From: Klebsormidium nitens
Lineage: Eukaryota; Streptophyta; Klebsormidiophyceae; Klebsormidiales; Klebsormidiaceae
Assembly (NCBI GenBank): GCA_000708835.1
Contig: DF237002.1
Span: 2,321 to 66,320 of the forward strand
DNA length: 64,000 nucleotides
Direction: 5' to 3'
Shown here: positions 53,692 to 64,000 of the stretch, piece by piece
How positions within the stretch are numbered: the first letter of the stretch is position 1
Layout of the letters: every line of letters starts with the position of its first letter
Program-made: the position numbers and the translations under genes
Notes under the pieces: generated by a model
Databases searched by the model: none
Told to the model about the DNA's origin: nothing
What the model saw: only the letters and a program-made list of their open reading frames with translations

Positions 53692-56600
53692 TCATCTGTT
53701 GTTTTTGACTCGCTTTCCCTTCTCGCCTTTACTACTTGCCCCCTGCCTTGCTATTTTGCACTCTGTTTTGTGGCCGTTTTTCCAATGGACCATCTGCAAA
53801 CAGAAAAGAATGATTCAGAGAAGCATTGAGCAATGCATAGGCATTTCCCCATGACTATCAAACATAGGGCTGGCCAATAATTACGAACAACACGTCGAAT
53901 CATCGAGACTCTCATACTTCGAGGTCCTTCTGATTACTCTCAGAGAAGTACTTCGCACTGCATAGTCTCAAATTTTGACTTTTAGGCTTCAGCGACTGAT
54001 CTTCGAACAGCCTCATTTCCCGGAATCCCTTTCCTCAGCCTCTTATTATCCCCCACGATTGGGCATGAAGAAATTTGACGTCGAGTTTGATGCTTAAAGT
54101 ACAGCTATCTCCAGGAAACGGTCAATTTAGTGGGAACGGTCAAGCTTCACGGAGGTTCTCCTACTCACTTGGCATTCGCGCGAGCAGTATTGTGCTCCGC
54201 CGCACGCGCCGCACGCCTTGAACGTCTTCTGGCGGACCTCAACCACCCCGGCCACGCACGCCTGCAGAAGAAACGGAGAGCGGTCGATTCGTATGCAGAA
54301 GAGGACACTGCCGTTGGTTAAGTTGTGCTTGTGATCGTTCAGTACGCATCCGAACAATGATTGGCAGAAGCAGAGAACTTTCGAAGGGGGTCAGTTTCGT
54401 ATGGCTAACTGAACACGAGAAGCCTCGTCGCGGATCTCGAAGAAGGGTTTCGAACCTTTCAAATTATCAAACTACAGTTCGCAGCGCTGTTTTTCCCTTA
54501 CCAGATTCCAGATGACAAGGGCTTTGCGAGCTTTAGTTGCGCTGAAAATTCCATTCGAAGAGGTGGAAAAATCGAGCCTCAAGCTGATGATCCTCGTGTT
54601 GCAGCCCAAAATAGTGACCGTTCGTAGGACTCCATTGCAGAGGCAGTCGTGCAATAGCGTACGGATCGAGAGACACACTGGCACCAATCCCTACCGGCTA
54701 CTCTTGCAAGCCTTCAGTGAAAACGTACCCGATTGCTGCACTCTTTGAGGTTAAACTGCTCCGCATACGCCGCCCAGATCTCCCGGGCGATCTCGTCCTG
54801 GGGGAGAATTTCCCCGACCCGCTCCTTCATTTCTCGCGCGCGTTCGGCTGCGCTTCCCCCGGACGCGTTCATACTCTTTGCAGCGCCCGCTAATAGCGCC
54901 CGGGAATCGCGGAGAGTTCCCTGACACACCACGATCCCGCCGTTGCCAGCCGTCTCCATCAGCAGCTTCTCTCTCGACGCTCTCTTATACTTGCACTTAT
55001 CAAAAGCGCACTTGAAGACGACCACAAGGGGCCCGAACACGCCCATCCACTGACGGATCTCCTCCGGCGTCACAAGTTCCTGGCGGGAAAGAGGATTCTC
55101 GAGGAAATGTCGTCCAAATTCTTGCGTTAAGCTAGAGCACACGACTTCCAGAAGCCGCGTCACGTGCCCGATGCGGGGGACAATCAGCTCAAGTATTTCA
55201 GGGCATTCGATGACGATCCGCCGTACAATCTCCGCGACGTCTTGCACGCGGTCCTCCGGTGTGAATGGGGTCAAGCACGCCTCGTGAAGCACCCGCAGCG
55301 CCTGGTCCACGAGCCTTTTCACATCGCCCGCGGGCAGCAAGCCCGACACGTGTCCAACGGCCTCGCGGTCCCTCGGGTTGAAGCCGAACTGCCGCCCGAC
55401 CTGGGCCTCGTGCGCGCACACCACCTCCGGGTCGATCCAGGTGCGCGCGCCGAATACCGCGGCCGTGAGGTGCCACGCCAAGCTGGCCGCGGGCTTTGCG
55501 AGGTACAGGAAGCTCACCCCAGCGAGCGCGCGCGCGTACTCGCGCCGCGTGGCGGCCGCGTCGCCGCCATAGTTGAAGCAGAAAATGAGGAGCTCCAGTA
55601 TGCGTATGTGGCCCGGGGGGTCGAGAACCGAGAGTGCGGGCTTGAGGATGCTCGCAATCGCGGCGCCCGCTATGTCGAAGACGGCGACTGGGAGCGTTCC
55701 TTCGGAAGCCCCGACCGCCAGAAACGAAGACAGACACATCGCCACGTGCCGCATTCGCTCCTGCGCCTTGGGGTTTGATGACCGGGGCTTTTTGGCAGCT
55801 CTGCTGACCTCAGCAACGAAAGAGTCTCGCAGAACCGGGATCACGTTTGGAGCCTTTCTGAGGAGCTTTCTAAAGTCGTCACACACCAGCATAACTAGAC
55901 TGATCACGAATTCGTCTAGCAGATCAACCGGAGCATTCGCACCGGCCAACCGAACTGCTTCCAGCACTTGGATGACGGTTTCAAGATTGGACGGCTCCAA
56001 AGCGGGGGGGGTACCCTTCTCCTTTCGGATGTGATTCCGCACTTTGCCAAGGAAGATCTCCGCGTTTCCTTTCGCGGAATCGTCTAGCAGAGGCTTTAAC
56101 TCCTGGACCGACCTGTGCAACTCGTCGAACTCGGCCCCTCTTAGCAGACCGGGAGAGAGCTTCATCGCCTCGTCGCACAGCCCGTTCAGTTGGTACAGAA
56201 GGCTTCGTGCGGTCACTCGCATCTCCCGGTTCTCCGGAGGGCGCGCGGGGAACTTCTTCAGCTGGTCGGTGAGCAGATCGAAGAACCGGGTCAGCCACGG
56301 AATCAGCCCGGCCGCCGCGCCGCTGCGCAGAACGTTCTTCACCATCTGGGGGGTGTCCACGAAATGATCAAACACTCCCATTGTGACGGCCGCCAAGTGC
56401 GCAAACAGACTGGCACGCGCGCCCTCGGCCGCCCGGGGGGGAGCCCCGGGGAACGGGAAGAATGACGTCAGCAGCGGGAGGTACTCGTGGCGGAAAGCGC
56501 GTTCCGCGAATTCAGGGCTGTGACCCAGCAGGTTCATCAGGGTCTTCATGTACAGCAGGCAACCTTGCAAGGCCGATGCTTCCTTTTGAGAGACGGTTGG

Positions 56601-57952
56601 GCTATGAGAGAGGTTTCTGAGGGCGACGCGAAAGAGCAGCGAGCCGAGTTGCTGCAGCGTTTCGACCGCCGTGCTGCAGGATGCAATCTGCAAAGACAAA
56701 TATAAGACAACGTTTAGGAGATTGCTTGCTCCGGCGCTTATGCTTGTCTCAATCGATCAAGGGTTTGACGAAGTCTATGCAGATTCTTAATGAAGCGGGT
56801 ACAGTAGATGCAGTGCATCACTGTGTAATGCATACTTCAAGAAACATCTTGTGTAGGTACATGAGAGATAGACAGTACACAAAACAACCCACGTGCAAAG
56901 GCAGGATCAGAGCAGAGTCGTTTTTGATTATGTTGCTTCATACAAACTGCCCTACCTCACTTCACCGTGGGGACATGATGAGCTGCAGAGCGGTCCTGCC
57001 ATGCTTCCAAGCTTCTGCCCTCAGCTCATCTTGACATAACCTAGTCAGTACTTCCAATACCGATTGACGAACATGGATTCTTATCTGCCTTGCAAAGCCA
57101 GGGGCGCGCGTAACCCTACAGATGGCATCCAGCATGAGGAGGCAGTCGTCGCCCTCCAAAAGGACGGTCAGGATGCCGCGTACCACTTCTTCGTTCTTGA
57201 GCAGCTTGGACAACTGGAGGAAGGACATGGACACAAGGATTTGGTGTTCCGCAAAGCTGAGCGTGTGGTGGGATGAAGAACCAGTCTTCTTGTCAGCATA
57301 GATTTGAGCAGTGAACGTTTTTCAAGTACTCTAAGATCACGCGTGTAAGACGGATAGTTTGCGTTGACAGGAGAAGCCGCCACTACGTCGAGAACAGTCT
57401 CAAATCTGTGATCGCAATCGTTCTTCGGTGATGAGATGGTCAGTTGCATTTGAAGAGCTCAACGCCGTGCGCACGAGATACTTTTGCAGAATCTTCCTGA
57501 TTTCGGAAGCACAATTCCCTTGAGAATCCAAACGATGCTAGGTTTGTCAGTTGCTGCAGACGAAAACTTGAGTTGTTTGACTCCTGCAGGTTCCCCAAAA
57601 GTAGCTAGCATTCAACCAACTCTTTAGCGCACTGGTAGTAAACGAGTGGTTCGAGACACACCTTTCTGAAGGCTTTTGTAGGTTTCAGCTGCAGCTGTTG
57701 CTCTTGTTCGGGAAGAAGCATGTTCCCAGCAACTTCATCCACAAGCGATACAACTGTGTGGATTGCCATGCCATACTTTTTGGCGGAAAGCAGTCCCAGG
57801 AACTCAGCCACCGACTCTGACCTCTCGTCAGCCTGCCAGATTGGAACGGAAAGCTCCTCTTTAGCGCACGAAGAGTGGTAAATAGCCCAATCATTCCGAT
57901 TCTGAATGGATGATAAGAACGTGCCCTTGCATGTCAGCCAGAGGGTCTGCAT
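53692..57952 (-). CDS. Large MYND-type zinc-finger protein (5' end uncertain)
   Basis: Exons on the minus strand: 57952-57662 (tentative), 57285-56966 (5' border either 57285 or 57256), 56673-54729, 54261-54169 and 53793-53692. If translation starts at the ATG at 57952 this gives about 916 aa, but that ATG abuts an acceptor-like CAG, so more exons may lie upstream. The long exon is an all-helical, HEAT/ARM-like region without a family I recognise. The C-terminus is a clear MYND finger spread over three exons: KECSNRAC, then ACGACGGAQYCSRECQ, then HWKNGHKTEC, followed by a Lys-rich tail and stop. The Cys/His ligands are complete. MYND fingers bind zinc and proline-rich peptides in partner proteins. 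Many green algae carry large families of such proteins of unknown role. An ORF at about 58969-59175 (-) might be a further upstream exon. Confidence 0.75.
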
Positions 57953-60070
57953 TGGGGACGGTTGCGTTCTGTAGTAAGCAACGCAAGGCGCTCATTCTCA
58001 GTCAGAATGCATCCATCATAGACATCATAAACTGCCTTGAACCGCTTGAATGGAACATATCAACCGCGAAGCAGGGATCCTGAAAATCTCCAGCACGAAG
58101 CCACAGGGCACATCAACTTGGGAAGCTGTTATCATCCCCAAAGGTCCAAGTCAGATGGCCCTTCAAACTCACCATGTTGCATGCGTCGAGTAAACACCTT
58201 TCAGCTCATAGTAGTGACCCCGCCAGATCAGGAGCTCGTGACCACAAAGCCGATGTTTGAATACATCCGACTGCTAGTGCCATTCTTCTTGTCAGCTCCG
58301 TTGAACAGCTTTAAAATAGTGACGTTCGAGTCAGAAGGCTTCTGTATTTGAATCAATCTGCGTCTTGATCTGGCACACAATTTGTTCCCGGCGCAAGCTT
58401 ATCGCTTCACAAGAATCGTTCTTCAGAGTTTACCTTCTTTGATGCCTGGCTCCGTCGCGCTACAGCGCCATTCACCTCTCTCTCAGAAGACTAAGAGTCT
58501 ACTTGGCTAACATCGTTTGAAGACTTGCTCGGTCCAACTTCGAAGTCGGTTCTGACATTCCGACAGTCGACGGAGTATTGCTTCAGGGCCCTTAATGTCA
58601 TAACGTCAATGATCTTTTTCAGGGCCTAAAACTATTTCCCGAGTTTTGGAGGCAAATCAGGGCAGACTCCTCGTCTTTCTGGGAATGAGATCATGCACAG
58701 TGAGACAGAGGGGAGCCAGACATGAGCTTCGGATCTACTGTAATCTTAGCTTCAACGTTGAAGCTTTGGAATTTGGGCATGCCTTGCATAGTCCGAATAC
58801 CCCACAAGTTTGACGCTGACATTCAAGACTCTTGACTGGTCACCATTGCTCGCTTAACTTTCGACTGGCAAGCTGAGCTAGCTGAGCTGCCAATAATTTG
58901 ACGAGGTAAGCTGTTCAAGAAGCAGCCTCGAAGAATGGGAGACTCCAACTGAGCGAACACCACCGCCTTTAGACGCAGGGCCCGGGCATGCATGCACTTT
59001 GAGTTCGACCGGAGTGACTCATGCAGAGAGATAATGTCTTTAGAAGCAACAACAGGTCGCAAGGGGTCGTCAGAGCCTGTTTCAGCTTCATGCTAATTTC
59101 TGACAGTGTTTTCTCCTCCTGCGTGGGGCATACGTCTTGCAAAATCCTGATTAACGAGATCGAGAGCCACATCAACTTATGCGCAAAGCGTCATGCATAT
59201 TCAGGGTGAGTCGGTCGTCGACGCTTTGAGTGTTTAACCTCAAAGTCCAACGTACGAAATTTCACAACCATTTGCAGGAGCTGGCACCGATCGAAGCATG
59301 AGGGAACACGTCATGATTTCTGTACGACGCGCACTACCTCCACGTATTGGCACGCACAAGCATGATTACTGCACATGCTGCACACCCATTGGGTGCTAAG
59401 GTTGGGGTCGATTGGGCCGGGCCGGGCCGGGCCGGAAATTGTTGAGAATTGGTTTTTGGCGACATCAATTGCAAAATAGGAAATTTGAGAATATACTACC
59501 GGTCCGCGCTGGCTTTGTGGAAGCTTAATCTAAGTCTTGTACTCAACGATGCCGCCGGCCACCATACCAGGGCGCGGGCCTCAATATGGATTTATCGTCA
59601 CGCAAATGAAACATATCAGGATGAATCCAGGTGCCTTGTCAGGTGCAATTGACACATACCCTGTGGCCAGCCAACGGGCACGAGCTGGCTACCTGGCCAA
59701 TGTGGCCCACTTTCAATGCAATGTGTCGGCCTGGGAACCTCACCGTTTTGACCGCACAACGTGTAATACCCCCATCAGTACTGCGCGCGACAACCGAAAA
59801 TGCGATGCAACTTTGCACCCAGACAACTTTGAAGTGTGACGATGAAAGCGTCTGAACGATGGCAACTGGAATCTCTCAGACTCCTTCCAGAGGCCGACTA
59901 CTAACATAAAAGGCCTCTTCGGAAGAGCCGACTCGGCGCGGATGGCCATGTGAAAATGCCATGGCATGGCAGCCCTCGCTACCGAACTTCAGACACATGC
60001 GGCAAGCGGGCTAAGCAGACTGAGTAGCAGGCTGTGTTGATAAAAGTCTTTGGCAGCATATCGCTTGTAA
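57953..60070. other. No confident gene; possible upstream exons of the MYND gene
   Basis: A minus-strand frame at 58969-59175 starts MMWLSISLIRILQ and looks amphipathic, and a second frame overlaps it at 58823-59062. Either could be a 5' exon of the MYND gene, but I could not link them by splice phase. A GGGCC tract lies at 59414-59435. The rest shows only short ORFs. Confidence 0.4.
59414..59435. repeat. GGGCC tandem tract
   Basis: Four perfect GGGCC units plus a partial fifth in otherwise moderate-GC intergenic DNA. Confidence 0.85.
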
Positions 60071-61495
60071 CTACGATGTGAGCAAGCTGTGAAGTTGCTT
60101 CTGCATTCTCTCTATACTTGTTCGTGGAGAGAACCGAGGGATGGCAACCTGCAACATATGATTGAGGCAGTTTCAAAATGGAAGGAGAAACACTTCTGAC
60201 GAACCTCTCACCTACGCCACTCAGCTTCTTAGTGGGTATCAGTTCCAAACAGCAAAAGCTTCTCTCCTCAGGGGAAAGGGAAGAACGAGACTGAACGCAA
60301 CCCCTTTGCCCGAGATCGTTTCTGATGGAGAAGAAACAAACGGGGAAGAAGAAGTGGACGGAGAGCAAACCGGGAGCGCTTCTTACGAATCTGGGTGTGG
60401 TCCGGACGACAACCTTTCAAAGAACTGAACGCATCTGGAACCAGAGCAATCCACACAACTGTCCAAGGTTCAGAAAGACGCGCTGTCTAACCTCGTCGTC
60501 GCTCCCTTCATTCGACCATGTCAGCACGGGGATCTCGTACTGGTATGCCTGCTCCCATTCCTTCTTGTCGAGTATATTTCGTATCTGTACAAACAAGAGA
60601 GGCGCTGGAGATTCTCAATTGCCGCTTGTCAGTTCTTGCTTATGCTTCAGACCTTCTTTTGAAAACTCACAGAGACTGTTAGGGTGTCGTTTCTTGCACA
60701 ATCACAACTGAGATGACAGTCATACGTGCCCAGCGCAAAGCTGATAGCAGCAAATATTCCTCACAATGATGGCGGTCTAACTTTCTCAGATTCCCCATCT
60801 ATGAAACAATAAGGTTTGAAAGTTTGGAATCATCACCCGCAGCATCCAAAACAGTCCATACGTGATCTTTGATGAAGCTCGCCAAAGGGCAAAACACAGG
60901 TTTTGTGCCACATTGTGCTCACCTCTAGTTCCATCCCAGCGATGGAGTGCTCTCCTCCCATCATAAATGCCATGTCCAGCTTCTCTTTCAACCCATCACA
61001 CAAGTGGCAACCTGGTTTGCTGTACAGTATGAGACGCTTTCCTGCAACAATTCCACCCGGCTGGCTAATCTCCTTCCCCGAAGCTCGACAAAGAGGCGCC
61101 CTTGAATGCAGACCTGATCGACCGTCACCACTCATTGATGGTTGAGGTGGTGCACTAGTAAGCTTCAAATGCTGACCAAACGCACTGGCTTTTTGGAGTG
61201 GGGAGGATTGAATATGACTTGGCCACCGGCTTAGTGCCGTAGAAGGATGGCTGGCTACGTTCTTTTGAGGAAGGAGTTCTCTTTCCGATAATGAGCTGGA
61301 CAATGCTGTGCTGGCTGAAGGCGCCCTGCCTTCAAAGCTCAAACCCCTTGCTGCAGTACATGAAGGACAAGTGAGTACAGCTGCAGGATTCTTTGCAATG
61401 ATATTGAAACCTGTCAACGTTGCCAGCTCTTTGCTGCTTCTTCTAGAGCCCGAACAAAGCCTGACCGACTGCGACAGGATGAAAGTACGCGACAT
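60071..61495 (-). CDS. Glutaredoxin-like (DUF836/PF05768-type) protein, organelle-targeted
   Basis: Three exons: 61495-60923, 60584-60492, 60148-60071, all phase 0, 247 aa. The first 145 residues are Ser/Arg/Leu-rich with few acidic residues, consistent with an organellar (plastid or mitochondrial) presequence, though it is unusually long. The thioredoxin-fold core runs RLILYSKPGCHLCDGLKEKL (CxxC at C163 and C166), then a beta strand ending GMELE. Exon 2 is IRNILDKKEWEQAYQYEIPVLTW, containing the cis-Pro turn typical of thioredoxin folds. Exon 3 is VAIPRFSPRTSIERMQKQL. This order (CxxC, cis-Pro, final amphipathic helix with PRxSPR) matches small glutaredoxin-like proteins of plants and bacteria. 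The substrate is unknown. The second donor is GAG|GTTAGA. The gene is divergent with the Psb27-type gene, 584 bp apart. Confidence 0.85.
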
Positions 61496-62079
61496 GGCTG
61501 CCCTTTCAAACCAGCGGCGCTAGGCAGAAGAAGATGAGAAGACAAGAAGCAAGAATCAGCTTTCTGCTTCAAAGAGAATTCTCTTAGCGAGGCGCCTCGA
61601 AAACCACTTTCAAGAACTCTGTTCGAAACTGGTGCTGTGCGTCAGCTAGAGACAGCTTTGACACTGGTTAAACATTCATGGTTTAGCATGAGACATTATG
61701 CACCTGTTGTCATTATTTGGAAAGCGGCGCTACCTCCGCTATCTGGAACCGTGAGTCGCAACTGCCTAGCTACTAATTCTAACGTTGGCTCAGCTCCTTG
61801 TGCGAGTTAACCCAGTACGTTGACTTAACCACATTGACAGAAGGGGCAAATGCTTGGCACCCAGGGCCAGAGGTCACATGCAGCCTCAGAAATGCAGGGG
61901 TCAAGGCCGCATTTGCGAAAGCTCCTGGTACTAGTAGAGCCTGCTGCGAGAGTGTGAGACTGCTTCGTCCACCAGGCAAGAAAGTGGTTCGAAAGTGGCA
62001 GGCGCAGCCTCTTGCAAGAAAGTAACTCGTCAAGAAGCAGCCGGTGCAGGAATTCATCGCCAATCAATCTGTCTTCGCC
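61496..62079. other. Bidirectional promoter region (584 bp)
   Basis: This is the whole space between the start codons of the glutaredoxin-like gene (-) and the Psb27-type gene (+). No TATA box or palindromic element stands out. A shared promoter for two organelle proteins is possible but unproven. Confidence 0.45.
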
Positions 62080-63928
62080 ATGGCGGTGACTGGTGTTGGC
62101 ATCAAGTACACCTCCAGCAGACTTTTGCAGGTAACACCACTATCAAGTCACAAAGAAGCAAGCGACAGCATCTGGTTTGGAGGCAATTGCCTGGAGTGGA
62201 AGAAACTGACTTGCCCCACAAGAAATACTCAAAAAGCGAGATTGCCTGTCCGAGTAGACGCCACATGGCCATCAAAGGCCCATTCTGAAACAAAGCACGT
62301 GGAATCGAGTGCGTCGTCTCAGGGTCTGGAAACGGAGGACTTCAATAGGCACTCTGCCCATCCAGAAGGTGAGTTTTGTGGCCCTGCAAGGGCTTGGGCT
62401 GGGAACTGCCAACTGAGCTATCTTACACCACCGTCCCTATTGTCGCCCGTTAGAGCTTAATTTTGTAGCTGCAGAGAATCACATCTGGAATTTACCCCCC
62501 CGACACCCTCCCAACAGACTGGTGCCTTTTATGGGCTGAAAAGGTGCCCACCAAGTTGGCACCAATCAACTCATATGTCTAGCGTTGAAAGGGCATCATT
62601 TAGGCCCTTGGTGACAAAGCAACGCCCCAATTGGCACAGGCTTGCGGGCGTCCATCATGCCTAGAGTACAAGATGGTGCCTAACCAACAACAGGAAGTCA
62701 TTATTTGTAGGCATTCAACGCAACTGTTTGGCACTGGCCTTTTTGGCGCGTTGTAGGCGTCAATCTACTGAGGGGGGGGATTGTGACGAATCCTTCCATA
62801 AGAAGACGTATTCAATTGCGTGGTCTTGCTCTGTATCTTCAATCCAACCTTGCAAGTTGCCAGGATTTGTCAAAGGGCAAAAGAGCGATTGTACGGACTC
62901 TTCTTGATCAAGGAGGCAACTCGTTTCTGGATTGTAAAGTTTGTCGTTTTCATTGGGGGATCAAAGGTTTGAATGTTTGCCACGTATCGTCTGGCCTGAT
63001 GAAGCCTCCATTGACCATCCTGTGAACCAGGCAGTGATTGCTTCGCCTCAAGCAACTTTTGTTGGTCTTCGCCACCGTTGTTTCCATTACAAAGTGTGCA
63101 CGTTGTCTCTCCTCCAGGTTCGTGCGGCTTTGATCCTCAGCATGCGCACCGGCGGTCCCAATTCACTTTAACCACCGTTTGTAGACGACAAATGCTTGCT
63201 ATGTCAATTGCAGTCGCGTTGAGTTCCAAAAGCCAGCCTGTCAATGCCGCTGAAACAGAAGCGGCTCCGCCTAAGAAAGAAGAAAGCACGCTAGACAGCA
63301 TAACGTCGTTTTTAGACCCAGACGAGCTTGCGCCTTCCGGCCGCAAGATCCCAAAAGCATACAAGAAACAGGTTAGGGAGGTAGTTAGGACGTTAAGGGA
63401 GTCTTTGTCAGACCAGGATACCAAGGACTTCAGGCGAAAGGCAGACCCTGCAAAGGAAGCAATCCGGGGTTACATCGTAAATTGGAGAGGCGCAAGTTCG
63501 GTGCAATCTGAGGTAATAGCAGTCAGTCCATTTAAACCCTGTGAAAACATTCTGCCGGCACAATTGTCTTCTCTTTTCTGCCACGCTTCTTTTCACTGCT
63601 TGCACCGACTTCCTTCAATCCTACCGGAACTTGATGATCAGCACGTCCAATCAATGACTTCTGTATAGCTGCTGGAAGAGACCCATGCTGGTAAAGTATT
63701 CAGGAAAAGAAACCGGCAAAGACTTACTCAGTAGTTGTCCGGACTCGACCTTAGTCAAGCTCCAGAAACGACTTCTCTGATGCCTTGCAGGTTTCGTATA
63801 CCGCCCTCGAGCGTGTGCTTCGAGCTCTGGGAGCGTTCTATTCAAAAGCCGGGCCAAACGCGCGAGTTACAGATGAGTTGCGGCAGCAAGTTTTTAAAGA
63901 CCTGGAGCTTGCAGAGAACTCGGTGTGA
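62080..63928 (+). CDS. PSB27: Psb27-family photosystem II assembly factor (thylakoid lumen)
   Basis: Three exons: 62080-62368, 63118-63512 and 63791-63928 (phases 1 and 0), 273 aa. Psb27 proteins bind the lumenal face of CP43 during photosystem II assembly and repair; the plant paralogue LPA19 (Psb27-H2) assists D1 precursor processing. The N-terminus is bipartite. A long plastid transit region is followed by a Tat-like thylakoid signal: RR at 119-120, the hydrophobic stretch MLAMSIAVALSS, and a VNA cleavage site at about 140. The mature domain has the Psb27 four-helix pattern: KKQVREVVRTLRESL, AKEAIRGYIVNWRG, SYTALERVLRALGAFYSKAGP and VFKDLELAEN. An acidic linker (KKEESTLDSITSFLDPDE) precedes it. 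The WRG and FYSKAGP blocks suggest the H2 branch rather than H1, but this needs an alignment. The transit region (about 118 residues) is longer than usual. Confidence 0.8.
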
Positions 63929-64000
63929 AATTAATATGCCCGGATGTATCATTTGCAGCCCTGCCTGATGACAAGCTTGCTTGAAACCTTTGACTTTGCA

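Noticed and set aside
54440-54465. tRNA-like GGTTCGAA sequence on the minus strand
   Set aside because: No matching anticodon, D arm or acceptor stem could be found around it.
57168-57449. 93-codon minus-strand ORF overlapping a MYND-gene exon
   Set aside because: The other frame is continuous with conserved splice phases and helical composition; this one has none.
1-64000. CRISPR arrays, bacterial operons, rRNA genes, retrotransposon proteins
   Set aside because: No regularly spaced identical repeats, no ribosome-binding-site-led operons, no rRNA stretches, and no reverse transcriptase, integrase or transposase motifs were seen.

Overview
This window is nuclear DNA from a streptophyte green organism. 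Genes are interrupted by many short exons with canonical GT/AG borders. Several products carry plastid or thylakoid targeting sequences, and two are plant-type families (an NPH3/BTB protein and a plant golgin-84). GC-rich exons sit in less GC-rich introns. A charophyte alga such as Klebsormidium is my best guess from gene style; that is inference, because no marker in the window proves it. I built exon models by hand from splice signals, reading phase and remembered plant relatives.

Layout. 2166-3251 (+) is a divergent, C-terminally truncated pectinesterase-like ORF. 6485-13678 (-) is a 17-exon golgin-84 homologue (golgin candidate 1 type). 14872-15870 (-) is a plastid membrane protein with Pro-rich and PFGE repeats. 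17632-20418 (+) is a plastid Gly-rich membrane protein. 21778-25249 (-) is a centromeric histone H3 (CENH3). 27764-30499 (+) is a type II membrane, glycosyltransferase-like protein. 31410-39445 (+) is a plastid NAD(P)-binding/CIA30-domain protein in 13 exons. 42019-49084 (+) is a very long NPH3-family BTB protein. 50258-52733 (+) is a small coiled-coil protein of unknown function. 53692-57952 (-) is a large MYND zinc-finger protein with an uncertain 5' end. 60071-61495 (-) is a glutaredoxin-like protein. 62080-63928 (+) is a Psb27-family photosystem II assembly factor that diverges from the glutaredoxin-like gene.

The genes do not form one pathway; they are a normal eukaryotic mixture of plastid biogenesis, Golgi, chromatin and signalling genes. 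The remaining stretches (1-2165, 3252-6484, 39446-42018, 57953-60070 and others) showed no gene I could support.

The most unusual signal is structural. Five unrelated genes each contain a local tandem duplication (period about 80-190 bp) that copies part of one exon together with its splice site. The extra copies are left as decoy or decayed exons in the adjacent intron or 5' region. The CENH3 copies keep the reading frame in the fast-evolving N-terminal tail. A second structural signal is a foldback of about 220 bp inside an intron of the CIA30 gene.
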